Source: Aspidiotus rigidus
Taxonomy: Eukaryota > Arthropoda > Insecta > Hemiptera > Diaspididae
Length of the DNA: 64,000 nucleotides
Assembly (NCBI GenBank): GCA_035079385.1
Contig: JAVHKY010000029.1
Coordinates: 13,020,001 to 13,084,000, forward strand
Reading direction: 5' to 3'
In this document: one piece after another, positions 32,960-44,299 of the stretch
How the letters are laid out: every line of letters starts with the position of its first letter
How positions within the stretch are numbered: the first letter of the stretch is position 1
Made by a program: the position numbers and the translations under genes
Notes under the pieces: model-generated
Seen by the model: the letters and a program-made list of their open reading frames with translations, nothing else
What the model was told of the DNA's origin: nothing
The model's database searches: none

Positions 32960-35011
32960 TGAAAGCGGACTAACTCATCGGTATAAGTGTCAGTCGGCAG
33001 ATCAAGGTGATTAACATAGAAATTTTAGGGGGCCTTTACTGGACCGAACGAAAACTATGAGCACGGCCCTATCGGCCGGACATTCCACTTCTGTAATCAT
33101 TATAATCATATTATGAAGTTGAGCAAAGTCAAGGAGAAGAGGCGAGTTGGCTACCACGGATACAAGATTTGAGGGCGTTGCCTAAATTTAGAAGAGGCAT
33201 TAGCCATTGTTTGCTCTATTACCGTATTGATCGCCTTTGATCAAAAACAGAAAAAACTTTTACCGATAGAAAAGGTAGTGAAAAAACTCTCAACCTAGTT
33301 CGTTAGGTGCTCGAGGTTGCCTTTATTAACTTTGGACTGGAGGAATTTTAAAGCGTTAGTTATGAACTTTGAGTTCTTGGACAATGCAGCGCTGTCAACC
33401 CCTACCATCAATATGGTGATAATCTTTTCTTCGCGACGTGAGGAACGAATTAAAAAGGACCAGGGGAGCCATTGTTTTTTTGTTTTTTTTTTTTTCTTTA
33501 ATTAAAACAAAGTTTATTGTAAGGTTAGGAAAACCAACGGTTGTATCATGATGAGAGGATTAGAGAACAAAGGTAAGTTTAAGCCATAGGCTGGAGAATG
33601 GGAGGGATCAGTGATTGAGGAGGAGGGCAGGGAGGCAAGGCTTACTTGGCTGCTATAGGTCCACAGTCTGACGCAATATGAAGAGGAATCCAGAGAACGG
33701 CAATTGAAGTGGAGAAGGTGTTCAGGTGTTCAAGGGATGATAATGCACTGAACGGTAGGGTTGGGAGAGTAGGGGTCTTGCATGGCTTGGAGAAAGGAAA
33801 GAGAGGAGAAATTTACGAGGCGGGGAGAAGAGAGAGTTCACCGAGCTTTTTCAATTTCCAAGCATGAAATGTTTTTCTAGTATTGAAAAATTCGTTTCGG
33901 TAAGGTGAGACTTTTTCTCAATGGTCTGGGAGAGCGACCGAGGCTATTTCTCATTCCAAATATGAAGTGGACTTCATCTTTTTTTTTTTTTTTTTTTTTG
34001 TCTTCCACTTCTGCTCGATAGCGAGAATTTAAAACAACTCAAGGCGACTGCTTTGCGTCGTCAACATTCTCCTTTATATTTTTTGCTCCGCGCTGGCGAC
34101 TCTCCTCTATAGAAAATTTACGAATGGCAAATTTTTAAGCAGACCAAATTTTCGTTTTAAGACGATATAAGAACTTGGACGGGTGCGATGAATAGCAGAT
34201 TTTTACAATTTATGGTCGCATCGCCGAAGGAAACACGAGTAGTTGGTTATGCTAATGATTTCAACAAGTAGAAAAAAGTTTTTAGCCACATATACTTTTA
34301 TCAACTTTGGTTTTGTAAAATTTAATATCGGAAACTATATCTCATCTCGCAATAACACGAATCTTGAGCTTCGGGGAAGCAAAAGAAAAGTTGGAAAAAA
34401 TAGTTACTTCACCTACCTAGAGGAGAAAAAAAATTTAAATAAATTTGTTTCTACGCCACGTGCAATAAATCACTCGACGATATTCTTCGCTTCAAAGGGT
34501 CCGAAAAGTATTTTTCCCAATTTAAAGGCTTGTAATCGGCATCGATAATTCGTAATTTGTTGAATAAATATCGCTAAGAGAGGAGAATTAGGAAAGGAGA
34601 AAAAAAAAATGGTTAAGGACTAAACGAGAGAGAGTGGAAAAAAGAATACATGGGTACGAATAAGGAGTGTATATATAGCATACGTGAATAAATTATTAAA
34701 CGTGGCCCTTTCTCTCGAGTCTCGTTCGTATTGCTCGTTATTGTCGCGCTAATGCAATCAGAATCGGGACATCTATTAAATGGAGCAGCTTGCCTGAGTG
34801 AGATGGCGGCTCCTGTTTGTCGTGAACCGGCTAGATAGAAACAAAATATACCTCGACTAAAATGTATCCATGGAAACTTCATAGTCAATAAATCTTCTCG
34901 CTAGTAGAAAACGAAAAGGAAACTTTACAGTTATTTCTGGTTTGAACCTTTTTTTTTCTTTTTTTTCTCTTCTTCAACTTCTTATGTACGTTATAATATT
35001 ATATCCCTGGA
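32960..35011. other. No gene recognised
   Basis: Unique-looking AT-rich DNA with poly(T) near 33476-33497 and 33979-34000 and purine-rich tracts. Frames at 34243-34548 (plus) and 34613-34888 (minus) show no recognisable domain. It could be host intron. Confidence 0.4.
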
Positions 35012-37082
35012 CTCTCTTCAATGCTAGCTCGCACCTTTTCCGTTCTCTCCGTCACACTGTACATCTCCATAGCGGGAGAATAAACGATTCTTAAAAGGAC
35101 GAAAAGCTCGACCAGACCGTTAGCATGTGGAAAAAAATGACTCTTCGAATTTATATTTGTCCACCTCGCACACTTGGTTTAACTCTCATTCGTTTGTACT
35201 TTCCGGACCAGTGATAATTATGGCATTTGAAAAGTGGATCGAAAAGTTAAACCATTCGTAAATTATTAAAATTTTTTGCATCGTCTTTTCATAATTCTAG
35301 ATCATCAGTAGAATGGCAATCGCTATTAATGATGGAAGCATGAAAGTCAATATATGTGCAGTTGAGCATTCATACCGAAGAAACTTTTAAAGATGCGGAG
35401 CTCTTCGAAATCTGTCATGGGAGGTACCGAGGGACAATTTTTGAGATACATACGAAGAAACTTTATCTTTCGACAAGAAATACGTTGTAATATGGGAGGC
35501 AAAGTACGTGAGTTGGGTCCTAAAGATTAACACGACATTAATAGCGTATTGATAGGGCGTGGCTCATACCAATATCATCCTCGCTCCCGTCGGTCGCCGA
35601 AACGTCCGTAGAGGGCCACATGAGCTTATTTTCCAAACTCCAATGTCAAGAAAACATGATAGACACACTCTCGGTGGTTCATGTTACTAGAGACGAGTCT
35701 TCAAAGTTGTGAGCGTCATAAGTAAAAAATTTATTAAAAACTTACATGCACATAAATTTCTATAATTTAGAATTTTTGACCAATTTCGGCATAAAGAAAT
35801 GAGCCAGCAACATCAGATGAAGAACAAAATGAAGAAAGGGAAAGTAGATTGAGTCAGTGAGAACGGGAGGAAGAGAAGGGTTGAAACGTAGGTAAGTGAT
35901 GAGAGGACTACGGAAATTGAAAGGAGAACGGTTGAGGAGGTAGATGGAACATTTCCAACTCTTCAAGCTTTTGACAAATCACTATACTTCAGCATCATCC
36001 AACTCTAATTACAACTCCATCTTTTTATCTTATAAACTTCAACAAGAAAATTTGAATATATCCTTCAACTCTCTTCATGAGATCCTCTCCCCTACAACTT
36101 CCCAATATCTGAAAGTGAACTGAAAGGTCTTTTTCTCATGTACCTACATACAAGTATATGGAGCGAAATTTTTATGAATAGTGACTTTTATCGTACATTT
36201 GTTGTGCATATGTGATCATCAAGAAATTCACTGCAGGAGGTGTATGATCATATTTTATTTTGTTTTACAGGTCCAGAACTTCATTGAAGTTATGAACTTG
36301 GTGGAAAATTTAACCAAGTGAGAGAGAAGAAAGAGATTTTTGCCGATCGCTGGTGATAAAGATGAGGATATGCGTGGTAGGTAGGGCTGAGGAGAGCTAG
36401 AGAAGGACCTTCAAACATGTGATTGGCTAAAAAGAGGATTCGTCAGATTGCGATGTCTGCCCGAGAGGATAAAGGATCGAGAGGAGATCAGCGTGCGTCA
36501 GTACTTGAGGTGAATTTTTGATGGCGGTACCAGTAAACCATATTGACCGTACAATTGACCGAGAATTTGTCGTGATTACGTCGATATGTCGTTGAAATAG
36601 ATCTTAATTCAACGTCGATATTTCGACTCCATTTGAACTTATTTTGTCGATTCAGATTGACTTTTCCGACTTTTCCATTCATCCATTAACATCAGTCGAT
36701 TTTCTTAGTTTTCTAGAAATGTATGCCGGTCGACTTCAAAGCGATCTTAGATCGACGCCGGTCTTGTGTCAATGTAGCCTTTTTTCTGTTCAGAAACTTC
36801 GCTACTTGAAGACAGAATGTTTGGTCATAATGAAATGGGCCATCGGGAATCTCATCTGCACTCGACAGTGCAGTGCAACAATGGTCAACTTGATGCAATT
36901 CGGAGTCAGCATTAGAATCTGATATCTTCCGACGATTCTGTGACCCTATAACGAACTGTGCACTTCGAATCTACGAAATGTTGACGTCCATTGCAAGTCG
37001 TTTGACGATTATTAGTGACATAATAAAATCGACCTCTTCGATCAGTCGATGGTAAAAAAAAGTGATAGAATTGATGGGCATA
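35012..37082 (+). repeat. Large inverted duplication, left arm (about 2.07 kb)
   Basis: Reverse complement of 42003-44052 over its whole length. In a 279-bp sample (36644-36922 against 42186-42464) I count three substitutions; small indels occur elsewhere (for example about 10 bp near 35113). It contains TCGA-rich repeat (36500-37060) and a 240-bp segment (about 36120-36360) that has a further copy at 44053-44290. Open frames inside, including a 92-codon frame present in both arms, have no recognised domain. Confidence 0.9.
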
Positions 37083-37165
37083 CGTCTAACGTTTTGCGTT
37101 TTCGCGCTACAACAGCTTTAGCGCCAACTCCCATCTAACTGGTAACATCTTTCTGTCCCACCCTG
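37083..37165. mobile_element. Right-end fragment of the TA-type foldback MITE
   Basis: gttttgcgttttcgcgcta, tttagcgccaactcccat, aactggtaacatctttctgtcccaccctgta. This matches the right ends of the 4668-5225 and 56550-58476 elements and ends in CACCCTG-TA. It begins exactly where the inverted duplication stops. Confidence 0.7.
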
Positions 37166-37386
37166 TATACGATAGCTCGATAGTAGAAATTTTTCGAAGT
37201 CCCTCTCCTATCATATATAGCTCGACAGTCGAAATTTTTTCGAGTCCCCCTCCTGTCATTTATAGCTCGAGAGTCAAAATTTTTCCAAGTCCCTCCCCCG
37301 ACTATCATATATAGCTCCAGAGTTGAAATTTTGCCAAGTCTCCCTCCCATCACATATAGCTTGAGAGTCGAAATTTTTCCAAAAAC
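37166..37386. repeat. Rep-A minisatellite, about 4 units of about 52 bp
   Basis: Successive imperfect units of atagctcgagagtcgaaatttt-ccaagtccc-tcctatcatat. Same family as 3950-5760. The preceding MITE end again sits at a tagctcga unit, so MITE and minisatellite are associated at two loci. Confidence 0.8.
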
Positions 37387-39289
37387 ACGTAAAAAAGTCG
37401 CAGTTATACGTTTCAGTCTCTTGCTATTGACATGGTTTCGCACTAAGAATAAGTCTAGAAGACATAATTTTAGCGCAAAACCATGTCAATCGCCATAGAC
37501 TGGAACGTAGAATTACGACTTTTTGACGAGTTTTTGCGCGAAAATTTATATGTGACAGTCTCCCTTTTTTCCTTGTACTCTTCATAATTATGCATTTTAA
37601 AAACTTGGCAATTCAACGAAATTATGACTCTTTGAAGGTTCACTGAAGAGGAGGAGAAGTCTCAATCAGCCTTATTCTACAGAGGGAAATGATACCTCAA
37701 CAATCCCCCCCCCCGGCACACCCTATGACAAATTTCTAGGGGCTGGCCATCTTTAGGCTTTGGTATAATGTATATACGCTCAGTGTACCAACTTTCCTGC
37801 TTCTATCAATGGAGGCAGTTTTTCGTTACGAATTCACAGTTTGCCACTGCGTGCGAGGGGCTGATGTAAGCACAAAGTGTATGAGACACTTCATCGAGGG
37901 AACATTTTTTATAATAAATTCTTATCAAGCCTCGAGTCTTTCAATTTAAAATACATTCCGAGATGATAATTGCGTGTAAGCGCGAACAGAATTCATTATT
38001 CCGCAGACTATAGACGTAATTATTGAGACTTTAAGACCATAATAGATCTATCACTCTGCGTTCTTTCTCTCACTTTACTCCGCCATCGGTCTATAATATT
38101 GTAAATTCGCGTTTTCATTTTCTAATTTCCCTAAGTGACTCGACAATACGGTAACCGAGTTTCAGAAAAAGCGTTCGCGCTATCTCTACAAGAAAAAGAA
38201 TTGCCGCGTTTTTCAACTCCATAAATTGAAAGAATTCGCTTTCAATGAAATAATTACATTTTTCTTTTTTATTATTATTATTTTTTTCTTCTTCGTCCCC
38301 TATAATATTATTTTCTTTTTCACAGTCGCCTATTTCGCCACTCTTTATGAAACACTTTTATTACTTTTTTTCAACGTCACCTTTTTTCTTTCTTTCTCTC
38401 TTCTCTCCTTCACTTTTTTTTTTTTTTTTACCAATATAATATTACAAAATAACGAGTTATATACTAAATAATTTCTAGAGGAATGGTCTGTTTAAATTAC
38501 GCGCCGATATTAAATCTGGCCACTTCAAAAATATAATACCCCGGCACTCTCTGGCTAAAAAGCAAGAATATGGTGAAAAAGAGACGGGATACCAGACGGA
38601 CGGAGAGGGAAAAATTATGGAAATTGGTCTCTACTGGAAATATCGGTCAAAAATATTTCCTCTCGTAGACAATATTTTGATTGATATTACTTTTTCTTTC
38701 CCTTTTTTTTTCTCTCTCTTCTTTTCTATTTTCGAAATTGCGTCTACCACGCACATTCAGTCGATAAACACATTTTATTAAGGTAACTCAAACGGTACGA
38801 ATATCAGATAGCGGAAACATTTTTCGATCCACCGAATTCAATTCCCGTTCTCGCAAATCAAATCAATTTTCGTCTTTTTTTTTTTCTCTCTCCCTCTTTT
38901 AGCGATAACAGAACTCCACAAGAATTTTAAAAATATGAGAATTGAGAAATTTCGAGTCCTCAAAAATTCTACAAAATGTTGTAAGAATTAATATATAAAT
39001 TTTGTATTCTTGAAGAAAATTCTGCGAATCTCTGAAACGGTTATATGATAACGACTTCTCCCACGTGTGGTGTTGTTGACGTGGATGCGGCAAAATAAGG
39101 TTAATGGAGTATAGTTTTGTGACCCTTTTTTACTGTTTCCTGCTGAATTTACAAGAAGACTGGAAGAAGTAAAGACGGAACTATCAGTAAAATTAGGCGT
39201 ACGCAAGAAAGAGAAATAGAACAGGTTCAGTGGATAGCTCGGCATAAGTGATGTTGATGATGCTTATTTGTCACACCGCCACCATTTAC
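37387..39289. other. No gene recognised
   Basis: 37390-37560 contains two near-inverted blocks around aaaccatgtcaat (agtcgcagttatacg and cgtagaattacgact). The rest is unique-looking and AT-rich, with pyrimidine tracts at 38260-38440 and 38690-38720. No coding signal. Confidence 0.4.
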
Positions 39290-40790
39290 ATGGAAGCGAC
39301 TTTCTCCAAATTTTCCCATCGATCTAAAATTATTTGCCCGACCTCAAATCGACGTTGATCTGAACTCTAACAATGATAGCAACGTAGCGGAAAATAAGAA
39401 ATGTGATCCTTACACCATTCTCCGAGGAAATCCTTGGCCATTTCTTAAAAGAAAAAACTAGGATTGGTTTGACGAAAACACGAGGAGATCATAAAGGCAC
39501 TCATGGTCAAGGGCAATGTCACAGCATGCTCTTGAACAATCCAACCTATGAGAGTACTATTCTAAAACATGGAGAAGCAGAAAGCGACGTATGGCGCACA
39601 ACTCGACAGCTGAAAAATAAATGGCATCTAGAACAGGTAGATAGGCTAGATGACTCTCATAATAGTGGAGCCTTTAACAAAGTTGTGAATACCATCTATG
39701 GGAAAATCACAATTTATCACGCAAGGGACTAGGAGGTAACACTCGACGGACGGATGGAGAAGACATTATAGCGAATTTCTGAACAAAAACCAGTCGTTGA
39801 CTTGGAAATAAATACCTGGAAAAACCAGAACAAGCTCAAATAAGCTAAAGAGTAGCAATGCTTCCGGGAAAATAATCTTCCGGTGGAACTTAATATAGGT
39901 GGCGAACTATTTAAAGCAGTTTCGGACGACTTTGGTTAATCAGAGAAGTGCGACAGAGCAGACCGTACGAATTATAAAGGTAACTCCCGGCCCAGGCGGA
40001 TCACTTAATGGAAGCACGAACGACATGATCTTCAGTCTTCGTCTTCTTTTTCTCCTTTAGTGCCGTGACTGATCTCGATCCTAGAGTCATCCATTGACCA
40101 GTTTCATCAATACCCCAGAGGCGTCTCTGTCGGTTGTTGTATGGAATAGTTCTTCAACGCTACATCCAGTCCAATTCCGGAGGTTCCTCAGCCAAGATAA
40201 GCTCTTCCACCCGACTCTCCGTTTCCCTTCTATTTTCCCCATCATTATGGTCTGTAATAGGACATACTTGGGATCGCGTATCATGTGGCCGAAATATTCC
40301 GTTTTTCTTCTTCTGACCGTGCTGAGCAATTCGTCGCTCTCCTTCCCCATCATCTGAAACACATCGGCGTTGGCCTTCCTTTTCGTCCATGAGTTCCTGA
40401 GCATCCGCCAGTAACACCACAGCTCAAAGACCTCTAGCCCATTCACCATATAGGAGCACCGGCCAGACATAGTACTCCAAGATTCTGTCATGTCGTAAGC
40501 TGTGAGGACCTTTTACATTTTCATGAAGGCTCTTCGCTCCTGCTCAATGCGGCATTTGACTTCGACCTCTGGGTCTCCATCTTTCTTTATTAATGCACCC
40601 AAATACTTGTACCTGTCAACCCTATCACTATGATACTAGAGCGTGGGACTTTTGGAGTGACTAGTAAATTCGCTTTTTTGACACTTATTGAAATTCCGTG
40701 TTTTCTACTGCATTTATCAACTTGAACAGATCGCTCTCACATTCAGCCAACAGAACTGTGTCATCTGCATTATACACAACCACTATCTTA
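39290..40790. mobile_element. Rearranged LINE composite, copy 2
   Basis: Same arrangement as 21600-22830: plus-strand linker portion (FNKVVNTIYGK at about 39670, WRRHY, LNKNQ), the junction near 40010, then a minus-strand C-terminal portion. This copy extends further at its right end and reaches the RT catalytic motif. About 85% similar to copy 1 by eye. Confidence 0.75.
40087..40790 (-). pseudogene. LINE RT ORF fragment (RT motif C to C terminus), copy 2
   Basis: Minus-strand order: VYNADDTVLLAECESDLFKLINAVE (RT catalytic ADD, about 40710-40785), frameshifts through VSKKANLLVTPKVPR, then LEVFELWCYWRMLRNSWTKRKA, TEYFGHMIRDPKYVLLQTIMMGKIEGKRR and WTGCSVEELFHTTTDRD. It matches endonuclease-RT LINEs. 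The N-terminal RT half is missing and frames are broken, so it is dead. Confidence 0.88.
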
Positions 40791-40904
40791 AATACCTAGC
40801 GTTAAATAATTTCTTGCAAATTTTTTTGACTCACGGCTTACATTGTTGTAAACCCGAAGTTCTCGTTTTGTTTTTTTCTTTCAAAGTTCTCGTCCGTCCT
40901 CATT

Positions 40905-40970
40905 AAGGGCACTAAGTGGGCCGAAATGTCAATAAATAAATTAAATTCTGTGCGGGAAACGCCACCTTCT
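40905..40970 (+). other. Retroelement 3'-tail-like sequence
   Basis: aagggcactaagtgggccgaaatgtc, an A/T stretch, then ctgtgcgggaaacgcc. This is the same order as each arm of the 818-1036 palindrome, with about 20% difference. Probably the 3' untranslated end of a retroelement or SINE. Confidence 0.5.
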
Positions 40971-40974
40971 GGGT

Positions 40975-41340
40975 TTGGTATCGAGAACTCAAGGAAGCCT
41001 AGGCCTAGTATAAGCCTAGCATAAAATTAGTACACTGTATGGAAAGGAAGTAGAGGTCCGGGAACGGCTCATGACGTCCTCAGTGACCTTGATCTATTTT
41101 AGGGACTTGAAAATTTTTTCGAATCGAACCTGTGACGTCACGAGCTGATGACGTGATAGGTCAGTTTTCTTCGGGCCGCGCACGGCAAATTTTTCGATAC
41201 ACCCGCCATAGAACAGGTTCCTTGCCAAAAATGTTGTCTTCCCGCTGTCCCGGCAAAAACTGACCTACGACGTCATCAGCTCGTGATGTCGCACGGACTG
41301 ACCTATGACGTCATCAGAACGTGAAGTCGCAGGCGGGTTG
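40975..41340. repeat. Rep-A complex fragment with TGACGTCA hairpin
   Basis: Contains the aggcctagtataagcctag block, the gaacaggttcc word and a gcgcacggcaaattttt word shared with 3950-5760. 41134-41168 and 41256-41290 are inverted repeats (gacgtcacgagctgatgacg against cgtcatcagctcgtgatgtc), and TGACGTCA lies at 41133 and 41306. Confidence 0.7.
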
Positions 41341-41344
41341 AATT

Positions 41345-42002
41345 AATCCATAATATGAAACAGCAGAGAGTAGCAGAGAGACTTACAAGAAATTTCAATT
41401 TCCACGCCTAAATTTTCTAAATTGTAATTCGTTTGATAATTCTACAGTTAATAAGCTTCAAACACCGTAGCTAGTGTCTTTTGTTTCTCGTTGAAATTTG
41501 TGACGTCCCTCTGTATCTTCTACTCCCCTCAATCCAATGGCTCGTACTTTCAAGAAATACAGCGAACATATCGATTTTCAAGATAGCCAAAATCCAAGCC
41601 ATCTTCCAATGGTTAGAACCAGTCGTACCTGTCGTCTGTCCATCGTCGCAGACTTATTTTTTCACGTTGACTGCAATTCCTCATGTTAACATCCATTAAT
41701 TTCACGCATTTGAGCCCTCCTTCTAAACCTGTCCTCATCCATATCCTATTCCGTACGCTTGTATTCCCAGCCACAGCAGAGTCGGTGGTACAAGGAAGAA
41801 ATCAACGAAGCAGCCAAAGCAGCCACATGACAGACGCGAATTGGCTCCCAATTCTCCTCACTATTTCCAACTCTAAACAATGTCGCAGAGTAAAGAAGCA
41901 CAAATAAAATCCTCACCCTTTTCATGGGTTTTGTTACAACAAGATTTACCCGATGAATCAAGTCGACTCTACATCGACGTGGGTTTTCAATCAATTTAGC
42001 TC
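41345..42002. other. No gene recognised
   Basis: Overlapping 70-88 codon frames on both strands with no domain. The TCGA-rich texture of the right arm begins near 41940. Confidence 0.4.
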
Positions 42003-44052
42003 TGCCCATCAATTCTATCGCTCTTTTTTACCATCGATTTATCGAAGAGGTCGAAATTAAGTCGACTCCCGATATTATAGATTGATGTCGACTGAGTCAG
42101 GTTTGGGTCGATTTTATTATGTCACTAATCGGCAAAAGACTTGCAGTGGACGTCAACTTTAGGGTCACAGAATTGTCGGAAGATATCAGATTCTAATGCT
42201 GACTCCGAATTGCATCAAGTTGACCATTGTTGCACTGCACTGTCGAGTGCAGATGAGATTCCCGATGGCCCATTTCATTATGACCAAGCATTCTGTCTTC
42301 AAGTAGCGAAGTTTCTGAATAGAAAAAAGGCTACATTGACACAAGACCGGCGTCGATCTAAGATCGCTTTGAAGTCGACCGGCATACAATTCTAGAAAAC
42401 TAAGAAAATCGACTGATGTTAATGGATGAATGGAAAAGTCGGAAAAGTCAATCTGAATCGACAAAATAAGTTCAAATGGAGTCGAAATATCGACGTTGAC
42501 TTAAGATCTATTTCAACGACATAACGAAGCAATCACGACAAATTCTCGGTCAATTGTACGGTCAATATGGTTTACTGGTACCGCCATCAAAAATTCACCT
42601 CAAGTACTGACGTACACTGATCTCCTCTCGGGCGGACATCGCAATCTGACGAATCCTCTTTTAGCCAATCACATATTTGAAGGTCCTTCCCTAGCTCCCT
42701 TCAGCCCTACCTACCACATATCCTCATCTTTATCACCAGCGATCGGCAAAAATCTCTTTCTTCTCTCTCACTTGGTTGAATTTTCCACCAAGTTCATAAC
42801 TTCAGTGAAGTTCTGGACCTGTAAAACAAAATAAAATATGATCATACACCTTCTGCAGTGAATTTCTTGATGATCACATATGCACAACAAATGAACGACG
42901 AAAGTCACTATTCATAAAAATTTCGCTCCATATACTTGTATGTAGGTACATAAGAAAAGGACCTCTCAGTTCACTTCCAGATATTGGGAAGTTGTAGGGG
43001 AGAGGATCTCCTGAAGAGAGTTGAAGGATATATTCAAATTTTCTTGTTGAAGTTTATAAGATAAAAAGGTGGAGTTGTAATTAGAGTTGGAGGATGCTGA
43101 AGTATAGTGATTTGTCAAAAGCTTGAAGAGTTGGAAATGCTCCATCTACCTCCTCAACCGTTCTCCTTTCAATTTCCGTAGTTCTCTCATCACTTACGTT
43201 TCAAACCTCCTCTTCATCCCGTTCTCACTGACTCGATCTACTTTCCCTTTCTTCATTTTGTTCTTCATCTGATGTTGCTGGCTCATTTCTTTATGCCGAA
43301 ATTGGTCAAAAATTCTAAATTATGTGCATGTAAGTTTTTAATAAATTTTTTACTTATGACGTTCACAACTTAGAAGACTCGTCTCTAGTAACATGAACCA
43401 CCGAGAGTGTGTCTATCATGTTCTCTTGACATTGGAGTTTGGAAAATAAGCTCATGTGGCCCTCTACGGACGTTTCGGCAACTGACGGGAGCGAGGATGA
43501 TATTGGTATGAGCCACGCCCTATCAATACGTTATTAATGTCGTGTTAATCTTTAGGACCCAACTCACGTACTTTGCCTCCCATATTACAACGTATTTCTT
43601 GTCGAAAGATAAAGTTTCTTCGTATGTATCTCAAAAATTGTCCCTCGGTACCTCCCATGACCGATTTCGAAGAGCTCCGCATCTTTAAAAGTTTCTTCGG
43701 TATGAATGCTCAACTGCACATATATTGACTTTCATGCTTCCATCATTAATAGCGATTGCCATTCTACTGATGATCTAGAATTATGAAAAGACGATGCAAA
43801 AAATTTTAATAATTTACGAATGGTTTAACTTTTCGATCCACTTTTCAAATGCCATAATTATCACTGGTCCGGAAAGTACAAACGAATGAGAGTTAAACCA
43901 AGTGTGCGAGGTGGACAAATATAAATTCGAAGAGTCATTTTTTTCCACATGCTATGAGCTTTTCGTCCTTTTAAGAATCGTTTATTCTCCTGCTATGGAG
44001 ATGTACAGTGTGACGGAGAGAACGGAAAAGGTGCGAGCTAGCATTGAAGAGA
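42003..44052 (-). repeat. Large inverted duplication, right arm (about 2.05 kb)
   Basis: Inverted counterpart of 35012-37082; arms are separated by about 4.9 kb. No target duplication is visible at the outer ends, so a segmental inverted duplication is more likely than a foldback transposon. An assembly artefact cannot be excluded, although the indels and substitutions argue for two real copies. Confidence 0.9.
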
Positions 44053-44290
44053 TCACCAGCGATCGGCAAAAATCTCTTTCTTCTCTCTCACTTGGTTAAA
44101 TTTTCCATGAAGTTCATAGCTTGAATGAAGTTCTGGACTTTTAAAACAAAATAAAATATGATCATACACCTTCTGCAGTGAATTTCTTGACGATCACATA
44201 CGCACAACAAATGAACGACAAAAGTCACTATTCATAAAAATTTTGCTCCATATACTTGTGTGTAGGTACGTAAGAAAAGGACCTTTCATA
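44053..44290 (+). repeat. Direct repeat of an internal piece of the right arm
   Basis: Matches 42736-42972 in the same orientation with roughly 7% difference, directly abutting the outer end of the inverted duplication. It is more diverged than the arms are from each other, so it is an older, separate copy of the same dispersed unit. Confidence 0.8.
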
Positions 44291-44299
44291 CCACCCTTG

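Noticed and set aside
36644..36922. 92-codon frame conserved in both arms of the inverted duplication (also 42186-42464, minus)
   Set aside because: Two of the three differences change the amino acid and the sequence is TCGA-rich repeat; conservation reflects recent duplication, not selection.
35012..44052. Whole interval as one giant foldback transposon with 2-kb TIRs
   Set aside because: No target duplication at the outer ends, no terminal motif, and the spacer is a patchwork of other repeats; segmental inverted duplication fits better.
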